Origin: DASSKK01 sp035690495
GTDB taxonomy: Bacteria; Actinomycetota; Actinomycetes; Propionibacteriales; Nocardioidaceae
Length of the DNA: 64,000 nt
Reading direction: 5' to 3'
Assembly (NCBI GenBank): GCA_035690495.1
Contig: DASSKK010000102.1
Coordinates: 1 to 64,000, forward strand
Part shown: positions 8,803 to 16,880 of the stretch, one piece after another
Layout: each line of letters starts with the position of its first letter
How positions within the stretch are numbered: the stretch's first letter is position 1
Notes under the pieces: model-generated
What the model was told of the DNA's origin: nothing
Database searches by the model: none
Seen by the model: only the letters and a program-made list of their open reading frames with translations
Position numbers and translations under genes: made by a program

Positions 8803-9855
8803 TCAGCGGCGGGCCGGGGCGGTGCTCGCACGGACCACCAGCTCCGAGGCGGCCACCTGCACCAGCCCTCGGTTGGTCCCCTCGACGAGGTCGAGCAAGG
8901 CGTGCGCCGCGGCGGCGCCGTAGGCCAGGTTGTCGCGGCGCAGCGCGGTCAACGGCGGCCGCACCAGAGTTGCCAGCTGGGAGTCGTCCCAGCTGAGCAC
9001 CGAGACATCCGCGGGCACCGACAGTCCTGCCTCGTGCACGGCGCCGAGCCCGGAGGCGGTCATCACGTCGCTGCCGTAGATGATCGCGGTGGGACGGTCC
9101 GCCGGGGCCTGCTGCAGCAGGGCCGCGGTCTGCGTGGCGGCGGTCGGCCCGGTGTACCCGCACTCGACAGTGGTCACGTCGACCCCGCGCTTGCGCGCGG
9201 CACGGCGTACGCCGCGGCGTCGGGACCGCTCGTGGACGAACTCGGTGGGGCCGGACAGGTGCGCGATGCGTCGGTGGCCGAGCTCGTGCAGATGAGCCAC
9301 CACCCGCTCGGAATCGGCGGAGTGGTCGGTCCACAACGACGGCATCTCCCACGACCGCAACGGTCCGCCGCACAGCACCGCCGGGATCTGCATCTGCTCG
9401 ATCGGCTCGATGCGCGGGTCGCGGAACCTCTCGTCGATCAGGATGACGCCGTCGATCCGGCGCTCGCCCCACCAGCGGCGGTACGTGCGGATCTCCTCGT
9501 CGGGATGGTCGCCGATCACCCGCAGCAGCAGGCTGGAGCCGCGTTCGGCGAGCACGGTCTCCACGCCGGCGAGCAGGTGCACGAAGAACGTCTCCAGGGT
9601 GAGCAGCTCGGGCGGGCGCGACAGCACCAGCCCGACCACGCCGGTCCGTGCACCGGTCAGCGCACGTGCGCTGCTACTGGGGTACCAGCCCATCCTGGTG
9701 GCGGCGGCGAGCACACGCTCACGGGTGTCCGCGCCGACCCCGGGAAGTCCGTTGAGCGCGTAGGAGACCGCGGCCTTCGAGATGCCGAGGTCGCGGGCGA
9801 TGTCGGAGATCGACACCCGCGCTGCGGCGGCCGGGGACTTCGAGGGGGAGCTCAC
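8803..9855 (-). CDS. LacI-family repressor of the beta-glycoside operon
   Basis: A 350-residue repressor. The N-terminal helix-turn-helix reads 'VSISDIARDLGISKAAVSYALNG', the standard LacI recognition and hinge region. A periplasmic-binding-protein-like sensor domain follows ('VVGLVLSRPPELL', 'IIYGSDVMTASGLGAV', 'SVLSWDDSQLATLVRPPLTAL'). The start is the GTG at 9853-9855. It is upstream of the ABC/GH operon on the same strand and divergent from a dehalogenase-like gene. Shared half-sites suggest it represses both the operon and itself, relieved by an imported sugar. Confidence 0.9.
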   Translation of the reverse strand: MSSPSKSPAAAARVSISDIARDLGISKAAVSYALNGLPGVGADTRERVLAAATRMGWYPSSSARALTGARTGVVGLVLSRPPELLTLETFFVHLLAGVETVLAERGSSLLLRVIGDHPDEEIRTYRRWWGERRIDGVILIDERFRDPRIEPIEQMQIPAVLCGGPLRSWEMPSLWTDHSADSERVVAHLHELGHRRIAHLSGPTEFVHERSRRRGVRRAARKRGVDVTTVECGYTGPTAATQTAALLQQAPADRPTAIIYGSDVMTASGLGAVHEAGLSVPADVSVLSWDDSQLATLVRPPLTALRRDNLAYGAAAAHALLDLVEGTNRGLVQVAASELVVRASTAPARR

Positions 9856-9868
9856 GCGCCGAAGTCTA

Positions 9869-9882
9869 CTTATCCGTTTCAG
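9869..9882. promoter_or_regulatory. second LacI-type operator, in front of the regulator gene
   Basis: CTTATCCGTTTCAG shares its first eight bases with the operator at 8747-8760 and keeps a partial mirror half. It sits 14 bases upstream of the GTG of the LacI-type gene, within the 57-base gap to the divergent hydrolase gene, so it may serve autoregulation and possibly the neighbour too. Confidence 0.5.
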
Positions 9883-9912
9883 TGGCCTGGCGCGGTTTGA
9901 CAGACTCGCCGC

Positions 9913-10836
9913 ATGTTCCTGCTGCGCACGCCTGACGACCGCTTCGCCTCCCTGCCCCATCTCGACGGTCCGCTCGGGAGCCCGTCCTACGCGGAGGTCC
10001 CCGACGGTGACGGCGGGGTGCTACGGATGGCGTACGTCGACGCGGGACCCCGCGACGGACCGGTCGCGCTGCTTCTCCACGGCGAGCCGAGCTGGTCGTT
10101 CCTCTATCGCAAGGTGATCTCGGTGCTCGTCGCGGCGGGCATCCGTGCGGTGGCACCCGACATGGTCGGCTTCGGGCGCTCAGACAAGCCGGTGTCGGCG
10201 GAGGACCACAGCTACGCCAATCACGTGGAGTGGATGCGCGCGCTGGTCTTCGACCATCTGGGTCTGCGCGACGCGACGCTGGTCGGACAGGACTGGGGCG
10301 GCCTGCTCGGGCTGCGCCTGGTCGCCGAGCACCCGGACCGTTTCGCCCGCGTCGTCGCCGCGAACACCGGACTCCCCACCGGCGACGTGGACATGCCACC
10401 GGTGTGGTGGCGCTTCCGGGAGGCGGTGGAGCGCGCACCGGAGCTCGACATCGGGCGCTTGGTGCAGTCCGGGTGTCTGCACCCGATGACCGAGCAGGTG
10501 CGCGCGGCGTACGACGCCCCGTTCCCCGACGAGCGCTACAAGGCCGGGCCGCGAGCGATGCCGGCGCTGGTGCCCACCCGGCCCGACGATCCCGCCTCGG
10601 CAGACAACCGCGCGGCATGGCAGACGCTGTGCTCCTGGCCGAAGCCGTTCCTGGTGGCATTCAGCGACAGCGACCCGATCACCCGCGGGATGGCGCCGAT
10701 CCTGCGGAGATCGATGGCCGGCGCGGCACGTCTGGACCACCCGGTCATCGAAGGCGCCGGACACTTCCTGCAGGAGGACGCCGGCGAGCGGCTCGCAGAC
10801 GTGGTGGCAACGTTCATGACGGGCAACGGAACGTAG
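9913..10836 (+). CDS. haloalkane dehalogenase-like alpha/beta hydrolase
   Basis: A 307-residue alpha/beta hydrolase close to haloalkane dehalogenases. 'LLHGEPSWSFLYRKV' carries the oxyanion-hole HGEP signature (H56-P59). The nucleophile is an Asp with the halide-binding Trp next to it in VGQDWGG (D127, W128), whereas ester hydrolases have Ser there. A catalytic His lies in 'EGAGHFLQED' (H284). These enzymes hydrolyse halogenated alkanes to alcohol and halide in the cytosol. The natural substrate in non-degrader actinobacteria is usually unknown. It is divergent from the LacI gene and followed nine bases later by the SURF1 gene. Confidence 0.85.
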   Translation: MFLLRTPDDRFASLPHLDGPLGSPSYAEVPDGDGGVLRMAYVDAGPRDGPVALLLHGEPSWSFLYRKVISVLVAAGIRAVAPDMVGFGRSDKPVSAEDHSYANHVEWMRALVFDHLGLRDATLVGQDWGGLLGLRLVAEHPDRFARVVAANTGLPTGDVDMPPVWWRFREAVERAPELDIGRLVQSGCLHPMTEQVRAAYDAPFPDERYKAGPRAMPALVPTRPDDPASADNRAAWQTLCSWPKPFLVAFSDSDPITRGMAPILRRSMAGAARLDHPVIEGAGHFLQEDAGERLADVVATFMTGNGT

Positions 10837-10845
10837 TCTGGACTG

Positions 10846-11715
10846 GTGCTCCGGGTCCTGTTCTCACCGCGCCTGCTCGGCCTGCACGCGGCCGCGCTGG
10901 TGGCGGTCGCTGCCGCAGTACTCCTCGGGCTGTGGCAGTACGGCGTGTGGCAGGGCCACCGCACGGACCAGGCCTCGGTGCTGGCGCACGCCGCGCCGGT
11001 GACCCTGCGGAGCGTGCTCGGGCCGGACTCGGCGTTTCCAGCCGACGGGGTGGGCAGACCGGTCCGGTTCACCGGCCGTTGGATGCCGCAGGACACCTTG
11101 TTCGTCTCCCACCGCCCTTCGCGCGGACGCATGGGGGTCTGGGCGGTCACCCCGGTGGCGGTGTGCTCCACCGGTTCGACGGCGTCCGCGCCGGACTGCG
11201 GACGGGCTTCGGCGATCCTCGTCGTGCGCGGCTGGGCACCCAGCGTCGGCGCGGTGCCGGCTGCACCCCGTGGGACGGTGCGCGTGCAGGGCTGGCTGCA
11301 GCCTGGCGAAGGCTCCGGGCCCCCCGACCCGGATCCGGCGGACCGTGTGCTCACCGCGCTTCGAGTGCCGGACGCGATCGGTCACGTCGACCGGGACCTC
11401 TACGGCGGCTATGTGATCGCGAAGGCGAGCTCTCCCCAGCCGGCGGACCAGAGCAGCCTCACCCCCGTGACGCCGGAGTCGCTCCCGCAGCCCTCGGAGT
11501 TCACGGGGCTGCGCAACCTGCTCTATTCGCTCCAGTGGTGGGTGTTCGGCGGCTTCGCGGTGTTCTTGTGGTGGCGCTGGACCCGCGACGCGCTCGCGCA
11601 ACGCGACAGTGCCGATGACGGTTCCGAGGAAGGCCCGTCGCAGGAGTTGCGCGGCGCGGACCCGGACGGTCGCCGCGGGCGCGTCGAGGACGCTGAGGTA
11701 ACTTCGAGAACGTGA
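10846..11715 (+). CDS. SURF1 family protein (cytochrome oxidase assembly)
   Basis: A 289-residue membrane protein with a transmembrane helix near each end ('LLGLHAAALVAVAAAVLLGLW' and 'LQWWVFGGFAVFLWWRW'). It has the SURF1 features 'LGLWQYGVWQ', 'GRPVRFTGRW' and a periplasmic domain. SURF1 proteins help insert heme a into aa3-type cytochrome c oxidase. GTG start. Its stop overlaps the start of the DUF3817 gene in a GTGA junction, so the two are translationally coupled. The C-terminal acidic tail after the second helix is not conserved in the family. Confidence 0.85.
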   Translation: MLRVLFSPRLLGLHAAALVAVAAAVLLGLWQYGVWQGHRTDQASVLAHAAPVTLRSVLGPDSAFPADGVGRPVRFTGRWMPQDTLFVSHRPSRGRMGVWAVTPVAVCSTGSTASAPDCGRASAILVVRGWAPSVGAVPAAPRGTVRVQGWLQPGEGSGPPDPDPADRVLTALRVPDAIGHVDRDLYGGYVIAKASSPQPADQSSLTPVTPESLPQPSEFTGLRNLLYSLQWWVFGGFAVFLWWRWTRDALAQRDSADDGSEEGPSQELRGADPDGRRGRVEDAEVTSRT

Positions 11716-12095
11716 GAGCCACGTTCAACGTCTACCGGGTGCTGGCCACCATCGTCGGCATCTCCATCATCATCTTGATCTTCGTGGCGCTCCCGCTCAA
11801 CGAGCTGCACCGCCTGAACCCCGCGTGGCTGCCGGTGGGCAGCAACGCGCAGCAGGTCGGCGACGCGATCAACAAGTACCTCGGCACCGCCCACGGCTTC
11901 ATCTACATCGGTTTCGTGTTCGTGGCGTTCGCGCTGTCGCGGATGGCCAAGTGGAGCATCGGCTTCACGATCGTCAGCCTGATCTGCGGCACGATCCCGT
12001 TCCTGTCCTTCTGGGCCGAGCTCCGCGCGATCCACCAGACGCGGCCGCTCCTCGGCGAGGATCAGCGCAGTCCCCGCGCGCCCGTCTCCGGCTGA
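11712..12095 (+). CDS. DUF3817 membrane protein
   Basis: A 127-residue protein with three probable membrane helices: 'VLATIVGISIIILIFVALPL', 'GFIYIGFVFVAFALSRM' and 'GFTIVSLICGTIPFLSFWAE'. It contains the DUF3817 hallmarks 'GTAHGFIYIGFVF' and 'GTIPFLSFW'. The family is found in actinobacteria beside SURF1 and cytochrome-oxidase-related genes; its molecular role is not known. GTG start overlapping the SURF1 stop. Confidence 0.85.
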   Translation: MRATFNVYRVLATIVGISIIILIFVALPLNELHRLNPAWLPVGSNAQQVGDAINKYLGTAHGFIYIGFVFVAFALSRMAKWSIGFTIVSLICGTIPFLSFWAELRAIHQTRPLLGEDQRSPRAPVSG

Positions 12096-12107
12096 GCGCG
12101 GCTGTCC

Positions 12108-12932
12108 GTGGCGCACACCGCGTTCGTCCTCGGCGGCGGTGGCCTGCTGGGGGCCGCCGAGGTGGGCATGCTGCGTGCCTTGTTCGAGACCGGAGTGCGC
12201 CCCGACCTGATCCTCGGTACGTCGGTGGGTGCGCTCAACGGCGCGCTGGTCGCCGCGCATCCGGGTCCTGACGTCGTGGACCGGCTCGTCGCGCTGTGGC
12301 TCCGTGCCGCCGCCGGGCGGGACGTCTACGGCGACGGGCCGGTCAAGCAGATGACCCGCGCCGTCCGCACCGGCACACATCTGTACTCGAGCCGGCCGTT
12401 GCGCAACCGGCTGGCCGCCGAGCTCGGGGAGCGGACCTTCGCCGACCTCACGGTCCCGTTCCAGTGCTGCGCGGCGAGCATCGAACGAGCCTGCGAGCAC
12501 TGGTTCACGACCGGGCGGGTGGTGGACGCGGTCGTGGCCAGCGCCGCCGTACCAGGCCTGCTCGGACCCGCACTGGTCGACGGGGAGCACTACCTGGACG
12601 GCGGCATCGTCAACTCCATCCCTGTCGGCCGGGCGGTCGAGTGCGGAGCGAGCAGGATCTTCGTGCTGCACGTGGGCCGCGTCGACCGGCCGTTGCGGCC
12701 ACCGACGAAGCCGTGGGACGTGGCCAGAGTGTCGTTCGAGATCGCCCGCAGGCACCGCTTCCACAAGGAGATGGCCGACCTGCCGGACTCGGTGGAGGCG
12801 TTCGTGCTGCCCACCGGCGCCTCCTCGAGCAAGGACGACAGCCTGCTGGCCTACCGCGACTTCCGCGCCGTGACGCGACGCATCGACACCGCCTACGCGG
12901 CGTCGGCGACGTACCTTCGGAACCGGCTGTGA
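12108..12932 (+). CDS. patatin-like phospholipase
   Basis: A 274-residue patatin-domain protein. The glycine-rich oxyanion hole 'LGGGGLLGAAEVGML' is at residues 8-22. The nucleophile elbow is GTSVG (S39) and the catalytic Asp lies in 'YLDGGIVNSIP' (about residue 165), giving the Ser-Asp dyad. It should hydrolyse lipid acyl esters, probably cytosolic or membrane-associated, as it has no signal peptide. Its GTG start is 12 bases after the DUF3817 stop, and its stop overlaps the acyltransferase start. A lipase coupled to an acyltransferase suggests a lipid-remodelling pair. Confidence 0.88.
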   Translation: MAHTAFVLGGGGLLGAAEVGMLRALFETGVRPDLILGTSVGALNGALVAAHPGPDVVDRLVALWLRAAAGRDVYGDGPVKQMTRAVRTGTHLYSSRPLRNRLAAELGERTFADLTVPFQCCAASIERACEHWFTTGRVVDAVVASAAVPGLLGPALVDGEHYLDGGIVNSIPVGRAVECGASRIFVLHVGRVDRPLRPPTKPWDVARVSFEIARRHRFHKEMADLPDSVEAFVLPTGASSSKDDSLLAYRDFRAVTRRIDTAYAASATYLRNRL

Positions 12933-13969
12933 GGGCGCTCGCGCGCCGGGTGGTCCTGGCGTGCGTGATGATCGCCATGACGATCCTGCTGTGGGCGGCC
13001 GCACCGCTGCTGCTGCTCGGATCGGCGCTGCTCTCACCCGTGGTCTCCGGCCGGATGCGGCCACTGCGGCTGACCTTCCTGGTGCTTCTGCACGTGCTCG
13101 CCGAGACCGTGCTGCTGGTGGAGATGGCCGGCCTGTGGCTGGCCTCCGGGTGCGGGGTCGCGATCCGGCGGCCGTTCTACGAGCGGATCCACTACGACCT
13201 GGTGCAGACCTATCTGGCCGGGTTCTTCGCGGTGGCCCGGTGGGTGCTGAACCTGAGCGTGGCCACCGAGGGCCCGGATCCGGACGCGACCCCCGGCGAG
13301 CCGCTGCTGGTGTGCTGCCGGCACGCCGGGGTGGGGGACTCCTTCACGCTGATCTACGCGCTGATGCACTGGTACGGCCGGGAGCCGCGAGTGGTCCTCA
13401 AGGACAGCCTCGCCTGGGATCCCGCGATCGGGATCATGCTGAACCGGCTGCCCAGCCGGTTCCTGTCCAGTCGTCCACGCGCCGGTGAGGACCTGGAGAC
13501 CCAGGTCGGCGAGCTGGCGCGCAACCTTGACCACAACGACGCGTTCGTGATCTTCCCCGAGGGCGGGAACTTCACCCCACGTCGTCGGCAACGAGCGATC
13601 GACCGGCTGCGCAAGCTCGGACTGGAGCGGATGGCCCGCCGCGCCGAACGGATGCGTCACGTGGTCGCGCCCCGGCCCGGAGGGCTGCTGGCGGCCCTCG
13701 ACGCGGCACCCGACGCGGACGTCGTCCTGGTCGCCCACACCGGGCTGGACCACCTGGTCACCGCCGCCGACCTGTGGCGGGAGATGCCGATGGACAAGCA
13801 ACTGGTGATGCGCTGGTGGCGCGTCGCGCGTGAGGACATCCCGACCGACCGCGACGACCGGATCGACTGGCTGTTCTCGTGGTGGGAACGCATCGACGCG
13901 TGGATCGCCGAACGGGAGGCGAAGACCACTGGAGCGTCACCTGCGGGACGCCGGGCTACTCCTTCGTGA
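12929..13969 (+). CDS. PlsC-like 1-acyl-glycerol-phosphate acyltransferase
   Basis: A 346-residue protein with an N-terminal membrane region (residues 1-60). The acyltransferase motifs are 'CCRHAGVGDSF' (an H-x4-D type block, here with the H-x-G-x-x-D spacing altered) and 'FVIFPEGGNFTPRRR' (the FPEG acyl-acceptor block). The start is the GTG at 12929-12931, which overlaps the patatin stop in a GTGA junction; the frame continues open upstream but that part lies inside the patatin gene. The role is transfer of an acyl chain to a lysolipid. The variant histidine block leaves the exact substrate open. Confidence 0.78.
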   Translation: MRALARRVVLACVMIAMTILLWAAAPLLLLGSALLSPVVSGRMRPLRLTFLVLLHVLAETVLLVEMAGLWLASGCGVAIRRPFYERIHYDLVQTYLAGFFAVARWVLNLSVATEGPDPDATPGEPLLVCCRHAGVGDSFTLIYALMHWYGREPRVVLKDSLAWDPAIGIMLNRLPSRFLSSRPRAGEDLETQVGELARNLDHNDAFVIFPEGGNFTPRRRQRAIDRLRKLGLERMARRAERMRHVVAPRPGGLLAALDAAPDADVVLVAHTGLDHLVTAADLWREMPMDKQLVMRWWRVAREDIPTDRDDRIDWLFSWWERIDAWIAEREAKTTGASPAGRRATPS

Positions 13970-14603
13970 CGTCGGTCTCCTCGGCCGGCTCGTCCGGAGT
14001 GGTGGCGGCGTGCGGCTCCGCCTCCGCGTCGGCCGCGGCGACATCGGGCGTGGCCGCGCCGGCATCATGAGCCCGGTGAGACCCGGTCGTGGCGTCGTCG
14101 GCCGGGCTCGCCGGAGCCGGCGGTGGGGGCGGTGTGTAGGAGGACTGCCACGCGGTCGTCGGCTCACGGTCGGACAGCTTCTTGGCGATCGCCGCGACCA
14201 GACCGCCGAGACCGAGGACGAACAGCAGGTTGCGCAGCCGGTGGCGCTTGCGCGGCGCTTCGGCCTCGCCCTTCAGCGCCGCCAGCGCGGCCTTGCCCCG
14301 GCGCCGGCCCTCGGCCCGCGCGTCCTCGGTGGCCTCGTCGGCGGCAGCGATCGCCGCCGAAACGGCCGGGATCACGTCGCGGTTGAACCGCTCCCGGGCC
14401 TCTGCGACGTACGGGCCGGCCTTGTCGCGGGCGTCCGCGAGCATGGGCCCCGCCTTGTCGCGGGCGTCGGCGAGCATGGGTCCGGCCTTGTCGCGGGCGT
14501 CGGCGAGCATGGGTCCGGCCTTGTCGCGTGCCTTCTCCACGTGAGGTTGCAATGTGGTGGCGATGTCGGTGGCGCGCTCACGGAACTTCGTGCTCTTACC
14601 CAT
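13956..14603 (-). CDS. YtxH-like membrane protein with internal 11-residue repeats
   Basis: A 215-residue protein starting MGKSTKFRERATDIA. Residues about 25-65 contain near-identical 11-residue repeats of the type DKAGPMLADAR, forming a long amphipathic helix. A Lys/Arg-rich stretch, one membrane helix 'NLLFVLGLGGLVAAIAKKL' and a Pro/Ala/acidic tail follow. The layout resembles YtxH/DUF5324-like actinobacterial proteins of unknown role. The ATG at 14601-14603 has an AGGAAG-type ribosome site. The gene is convergent with the acyltransferase and overlaps its end by 14 bases. Confidence 0.7.
   Translation of the reverse strand: MGKSTKFRERATDIATTLQPHVEKARDKAGPMLADARDKAGPMLADARDKAGPMLADARDKAGPYVAEARERFNRDVIPAVSAAIAAADEATEDARAEGRRRGKAALAALKGEAEAPRKRHRLRNLLFVLGLGGLVAAIAKKLSDREPTTAWQSSYTPPPPPAPASPADDATTGSHRAHDAGAATPDVAAADAEAEPHAATTPDEPAEETDVTKE
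14422..14528. repeat. 33-bp in-frame tandem repeat, three copies plus a partial
   Basis: The unit beginning TTGTCGCGGGCGTC recurs at 14422, 14455 and 14488, with a truncated fourth copy at 14521. Two copies are identical and the first differs by a few bases. It encodes the 11-residue repeats of the YtxH-like protein, so it can gain or lose copies without a frameshift. Confidence 0.9.
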
Positions 14604-14814
14604 GGTCGGCGCTTCCTCTCGTCTCGTGGCCCTGCACTGAACAGTCTGCTCTGATCGGGACCGCTCGGATCGGCACTGCCCGACTCGTCGACTGTGCCCG
14701 GTCTCGATGCTGATCATGCCCGCAACGGCCTGCAGATCAAACCCCGGGCGGCACGGTCTTGCCTCACGTGACAGGATCGAACCCTGTGACCACACCGAGG
14801 GAGAGGCGGCTGTT

Positions 14815-15336
14815 GTGGCCGAGACGTTCGCGACCCTGAAGACCACCAAGGGCGACATCGTCCTGCGACTCCTGCCCGACCATGCCCCCGCGACGGTGGA
14901 GAACTTCCTCGGCCTCGCCGAGGGCACCAAGGAGTACACCGACCCGAAGAGCGGCCAGCAGACCACCGGCAAGTTCTACGACGGGCTCACGTTCCACCGC
15001 GTCATCGACGGCTTCATGATCCAGGGCGGCTGCCCGCTCGGCACCGGCACCGGCGGTCCCGGCTACCAGTTCAAGGACGAGTTCCACCCCGAGCTGTCCT
15101 TCGACAAGCCCTACCTGCTCGCGATGGCCAACGCCGGCCCCGGGACGAACGGCTCGCAGTTCTTCATCACCGTCGCCAGGACCCCGCACCTGAACCGCCG
15201 GCACACGATCTTCGGGGCCGTCGAGGACGAGTCCAGCCAGGCAGTGGTGGACGCCATCGCCACCACGGCGATCGGCGGCGGCGACCGGCCCGTCGAGCCG
15301 GTGGTGATCGACCAGGTCGAGGTGGATCGCCGCTGA
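14815..15336 (+). CDS. ppiA: cyclophilin-type peptidyl-prolyl cis-trans isomerase
   Basis: A 173-residue cyclophilin. Signature blocks are present: 'FYDGLTFHRVIDGFMIQGG' with the catalytic Arg in FHRV, 'ANAGPGTNGSQFFIT' and 'HTIFGAV'. It speeds proline isomerisation in the cytosol; there is no signal peptide. The start is the GTG at 14815 (VAETFATLKTTKG), as in homologues; the open frame upstream has no family similarity. Its stop probably overlaps the start of the rhomboid gene. ppiA followed by rhomboid and crgA is the common order near the actinobacterial origin. Confidence 0.93.
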   Translation: MAETFATLKTTKGDIVLRLLPDHAPATVENFLGLAEGTKEYTDPKSGQQTTGKFYDGLTFHRVIDGFMIQGGCPLGTGTGGPGYQFKDEFHPELSFDKPYLLAMANAGPGTNGSQFFITVARTPHLNRRHTIFGAVEDESSQAVVDAIATTAIGGGDRPVEPVVIDQVEVDRR

Positions 15337-16247
15337 GCAACCCGATCCCGCCCGGGGCTCCCGAACCACCCGAGCCGTCCCCGACCTCGGCCCCGGTCTG
15401 CTACCGGCACAAGAACCGCGAAGCGCACATCCGCTGCCAGCGGTGCTCCCGGCCGATCTGTCCCGACTGCATGCGCACCGCGTCGGTCGGCTTCCAGTGC
15501 CCGTCCTGCGTCAGCGAGGGCTCCAGGTCGACCCGCTCGGGGCGGACGGCGTACGGCGGACTGCGGCCCGGCAACCCTGCGCGCACCTCCCAGGTGCTGA
15601 TCGCGATCAACGTCGCGGTCTGGATCCTGATCACCGCCACCGGCGGCAACCGCAGCGCCTGGGTGCTGCGGCTGGCGCTGCTGCCCGTGCACGGCACCGC
15701 CCTGATCGGGGGAGTGCCGGAGTCGTTCCCCGGCGTCGCCGACGGGGCCTACTGGCAGCTGCTCACCTCGATCTTCACCCACGTCGAGATCTGGCACATC
15801 GGCTTCAACATGGTCGCCCTGTGGTTCCTCGGTCCCCAGCTCGAGGCGGTGCTGGGCCGGGCCCGCTTCCTGGGCGTGTACCTGCTCGCGGGACTGACCG
15901 GCAGCGCGGCGGTCTACTGGCTGAGCGGGGTACACACGCCCACGCTCGGCGCCTCAGGCGCGCTGTTCGGCCTGATGGGCGCGTTGCTCGTGGTCGTGCT
16001 CAAGGTTCGCGGCAACCCGAGCCAGATCCTGATGTGGATCGGGCTGAACTTCCTGTTCACGTTCCTCGGCCGCGGCTTCATCTCCTGGCAGGGCCACCTC
16101 GGCGGCTTCGTCGGCGGCATCCTGGTCACCCTGGTGTTCGCCTACGCCCCGCGTCCGCACCGCACGCTCCTGCAGGCGCTCGGCGCGGGGGCGATCGCCG
16201 TGCTGATCGCGCTCGCCGTGGCCGCCCGCACCCTCGTGCTCACCTGA
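15333..16247 (+). CDS. rhomboid intramembrane serine protease with N-terminal zinc finger
   Basis: A rhomboid with six or seven membrane helices. The catalytic Ser is in 'TLGASGALFGLMG' and the catalytic His in 'WQGHLGGFVGG'. The N-terminus holds a B-box-like zinc finger: CYRH, CQRC, CPDC and CPSC cysteine pairs. Actinobacterial homologues include this finger, so translation must begin before it. The only in-frame initiator candidate after the ppiA stop is a CTG at 15333-15335, overlapping the ppiA TGA. No ATG, GTG or TTG occurs in frame before the ATG at 15471, which would cut off most of the finger. I annotate from the CTG with caution. Confidence 0.8.
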   Translation: MSNPIPPGAPEPPEPSPTSAPVCYRHKNREAHIRCQRCSRPICPDCMRTASVGFQCPSCVSEGSRSTRSGRTAYGGLRPGNPARTSQVLIAINVAVWILITATGGNRSAWVLRLALLPVHGTALIGGVPESFPGVADGAYWQLLTSIFTHVEIWHIGFNMVALWFLGPQLEAVLGRARFLGVYLLAGLTGSAAVYWLSGVHTPTLGASGALFGLMGALLVVVLKVRGNPSQILMWIGLNFLFTFLGRGFISWQGHLGGFVGGILVTLVFAYAPRPHRTLLQALGAGAIAVLIALAVAARTLVLT

Positions 16248-16300
16248 GGACTCATCCACATTGGGGACAACCCCTGTGGAGAATCCCAGCCGTGTAATTC

Positions 16301-16364
16301 CACCCCGATTCGTCCTCGGTCGCCCCGCCTGGACCACCCGCAAAACCGCGGACGAATCGGGGTG
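16301..16364. terminator. perfect 15-bp inverted repeat between convergent rhomboid and crgA
   Basis: CACCCCGATTCGTCC (16301-16315) pairs perfectly with GGACGAATCGGGGTG (16350-16364) around a 34-base loop. It begins directly after the crgA stop codon and about 50 bases after the rhomboid stop, so it fits a bidirectional terminator. The long loop is unusual and a small mobile repeat cannot be excluded. Confidence 0.5.
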
Positions 16365-16805
16365 CTACTCCCAGTGGGTGGCGTAGACGAAGCCCACGGC
16401 CATGAAGCCGATCCCCACGACGAGGTTGTAGTTCCCGAGGTTCTTCATGAGCGGGATGATCTGGTCCTGGGCGGTGATGTAGAACAGAACGATCCAGGCC
16501 AGCCCGATGATGAAGCAGCCCAGCATCGCGACCACCACCCCGCGACCGCGACCGAGCGGGGTCGCCGGGTGGGCGGCGACGGTGAGGCCCAGGAAGATCA
16601 GCACCCAGCCGATCAGGAAGTTCCAGCGGCCCAGGTCTGCCATCCAGGCCCAGGTGCTGCCTCCGTCGGCGCCGATGTTGATGTAGACCGCCATCCAGGC
16701 GATCCCGAGCGCGACGAGGAACGCCGCGACTGCGGTGCGTGTCGGGGAGACCCGGACGTCGGCGGCGGTCTGCTTGCCGGCGCGGCTGGGGCTGGTCTGC
16801 GGCAC
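16365..16805 (-). CDS. crgA: CrgA cell-division membrane protein with duplicated domain
   Basis: A 146-residue protein; typical CrgA is about 85-95 residues with two membrane helices. The C-terminal half (residues 88-146) is a canonical CrgA domain: 'IGLAWIVLFYI', 'NLGNYNLVVGIGFMAVGF' and the terminal 'ATHWE'. Residues 22-80 resemble a second copy: 'LGIAWMAVYI', 'DLGRWNFLIGWVLIFLGL' and 'AAHP'. The protein would therefore have four helices. CrgA recruits FtsZ-ring and peptidoglycan-synthesis partners in actinobacteria. The start is the GTG at 16803-16805 (VPQTSPSRAG). The gene is divergent from the DUF881 gene, as usual. Confidence 0.88.
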   Translation of the reverse strand: MPQTSPSRAGKQTAADVRVSPTRTAVAAFLVALGIAWMAVYINIGADGGSTWAWMADLGRWNFLIGWVLIFLGLTVAAHPATPLGRGRGVVVAMLGCFIIGLAWIVLFYITAQDQIIPLMKNLGNYNLVVGIGFMAVGFVYATHWE

Positions 16806-16880
16806 GATCTCTCCTACGGATGGGCGCGATGTCTGGGCTAGCGTAGTCGGCGTCCCCACCTCCGCACGAAAGGCCCGCAG

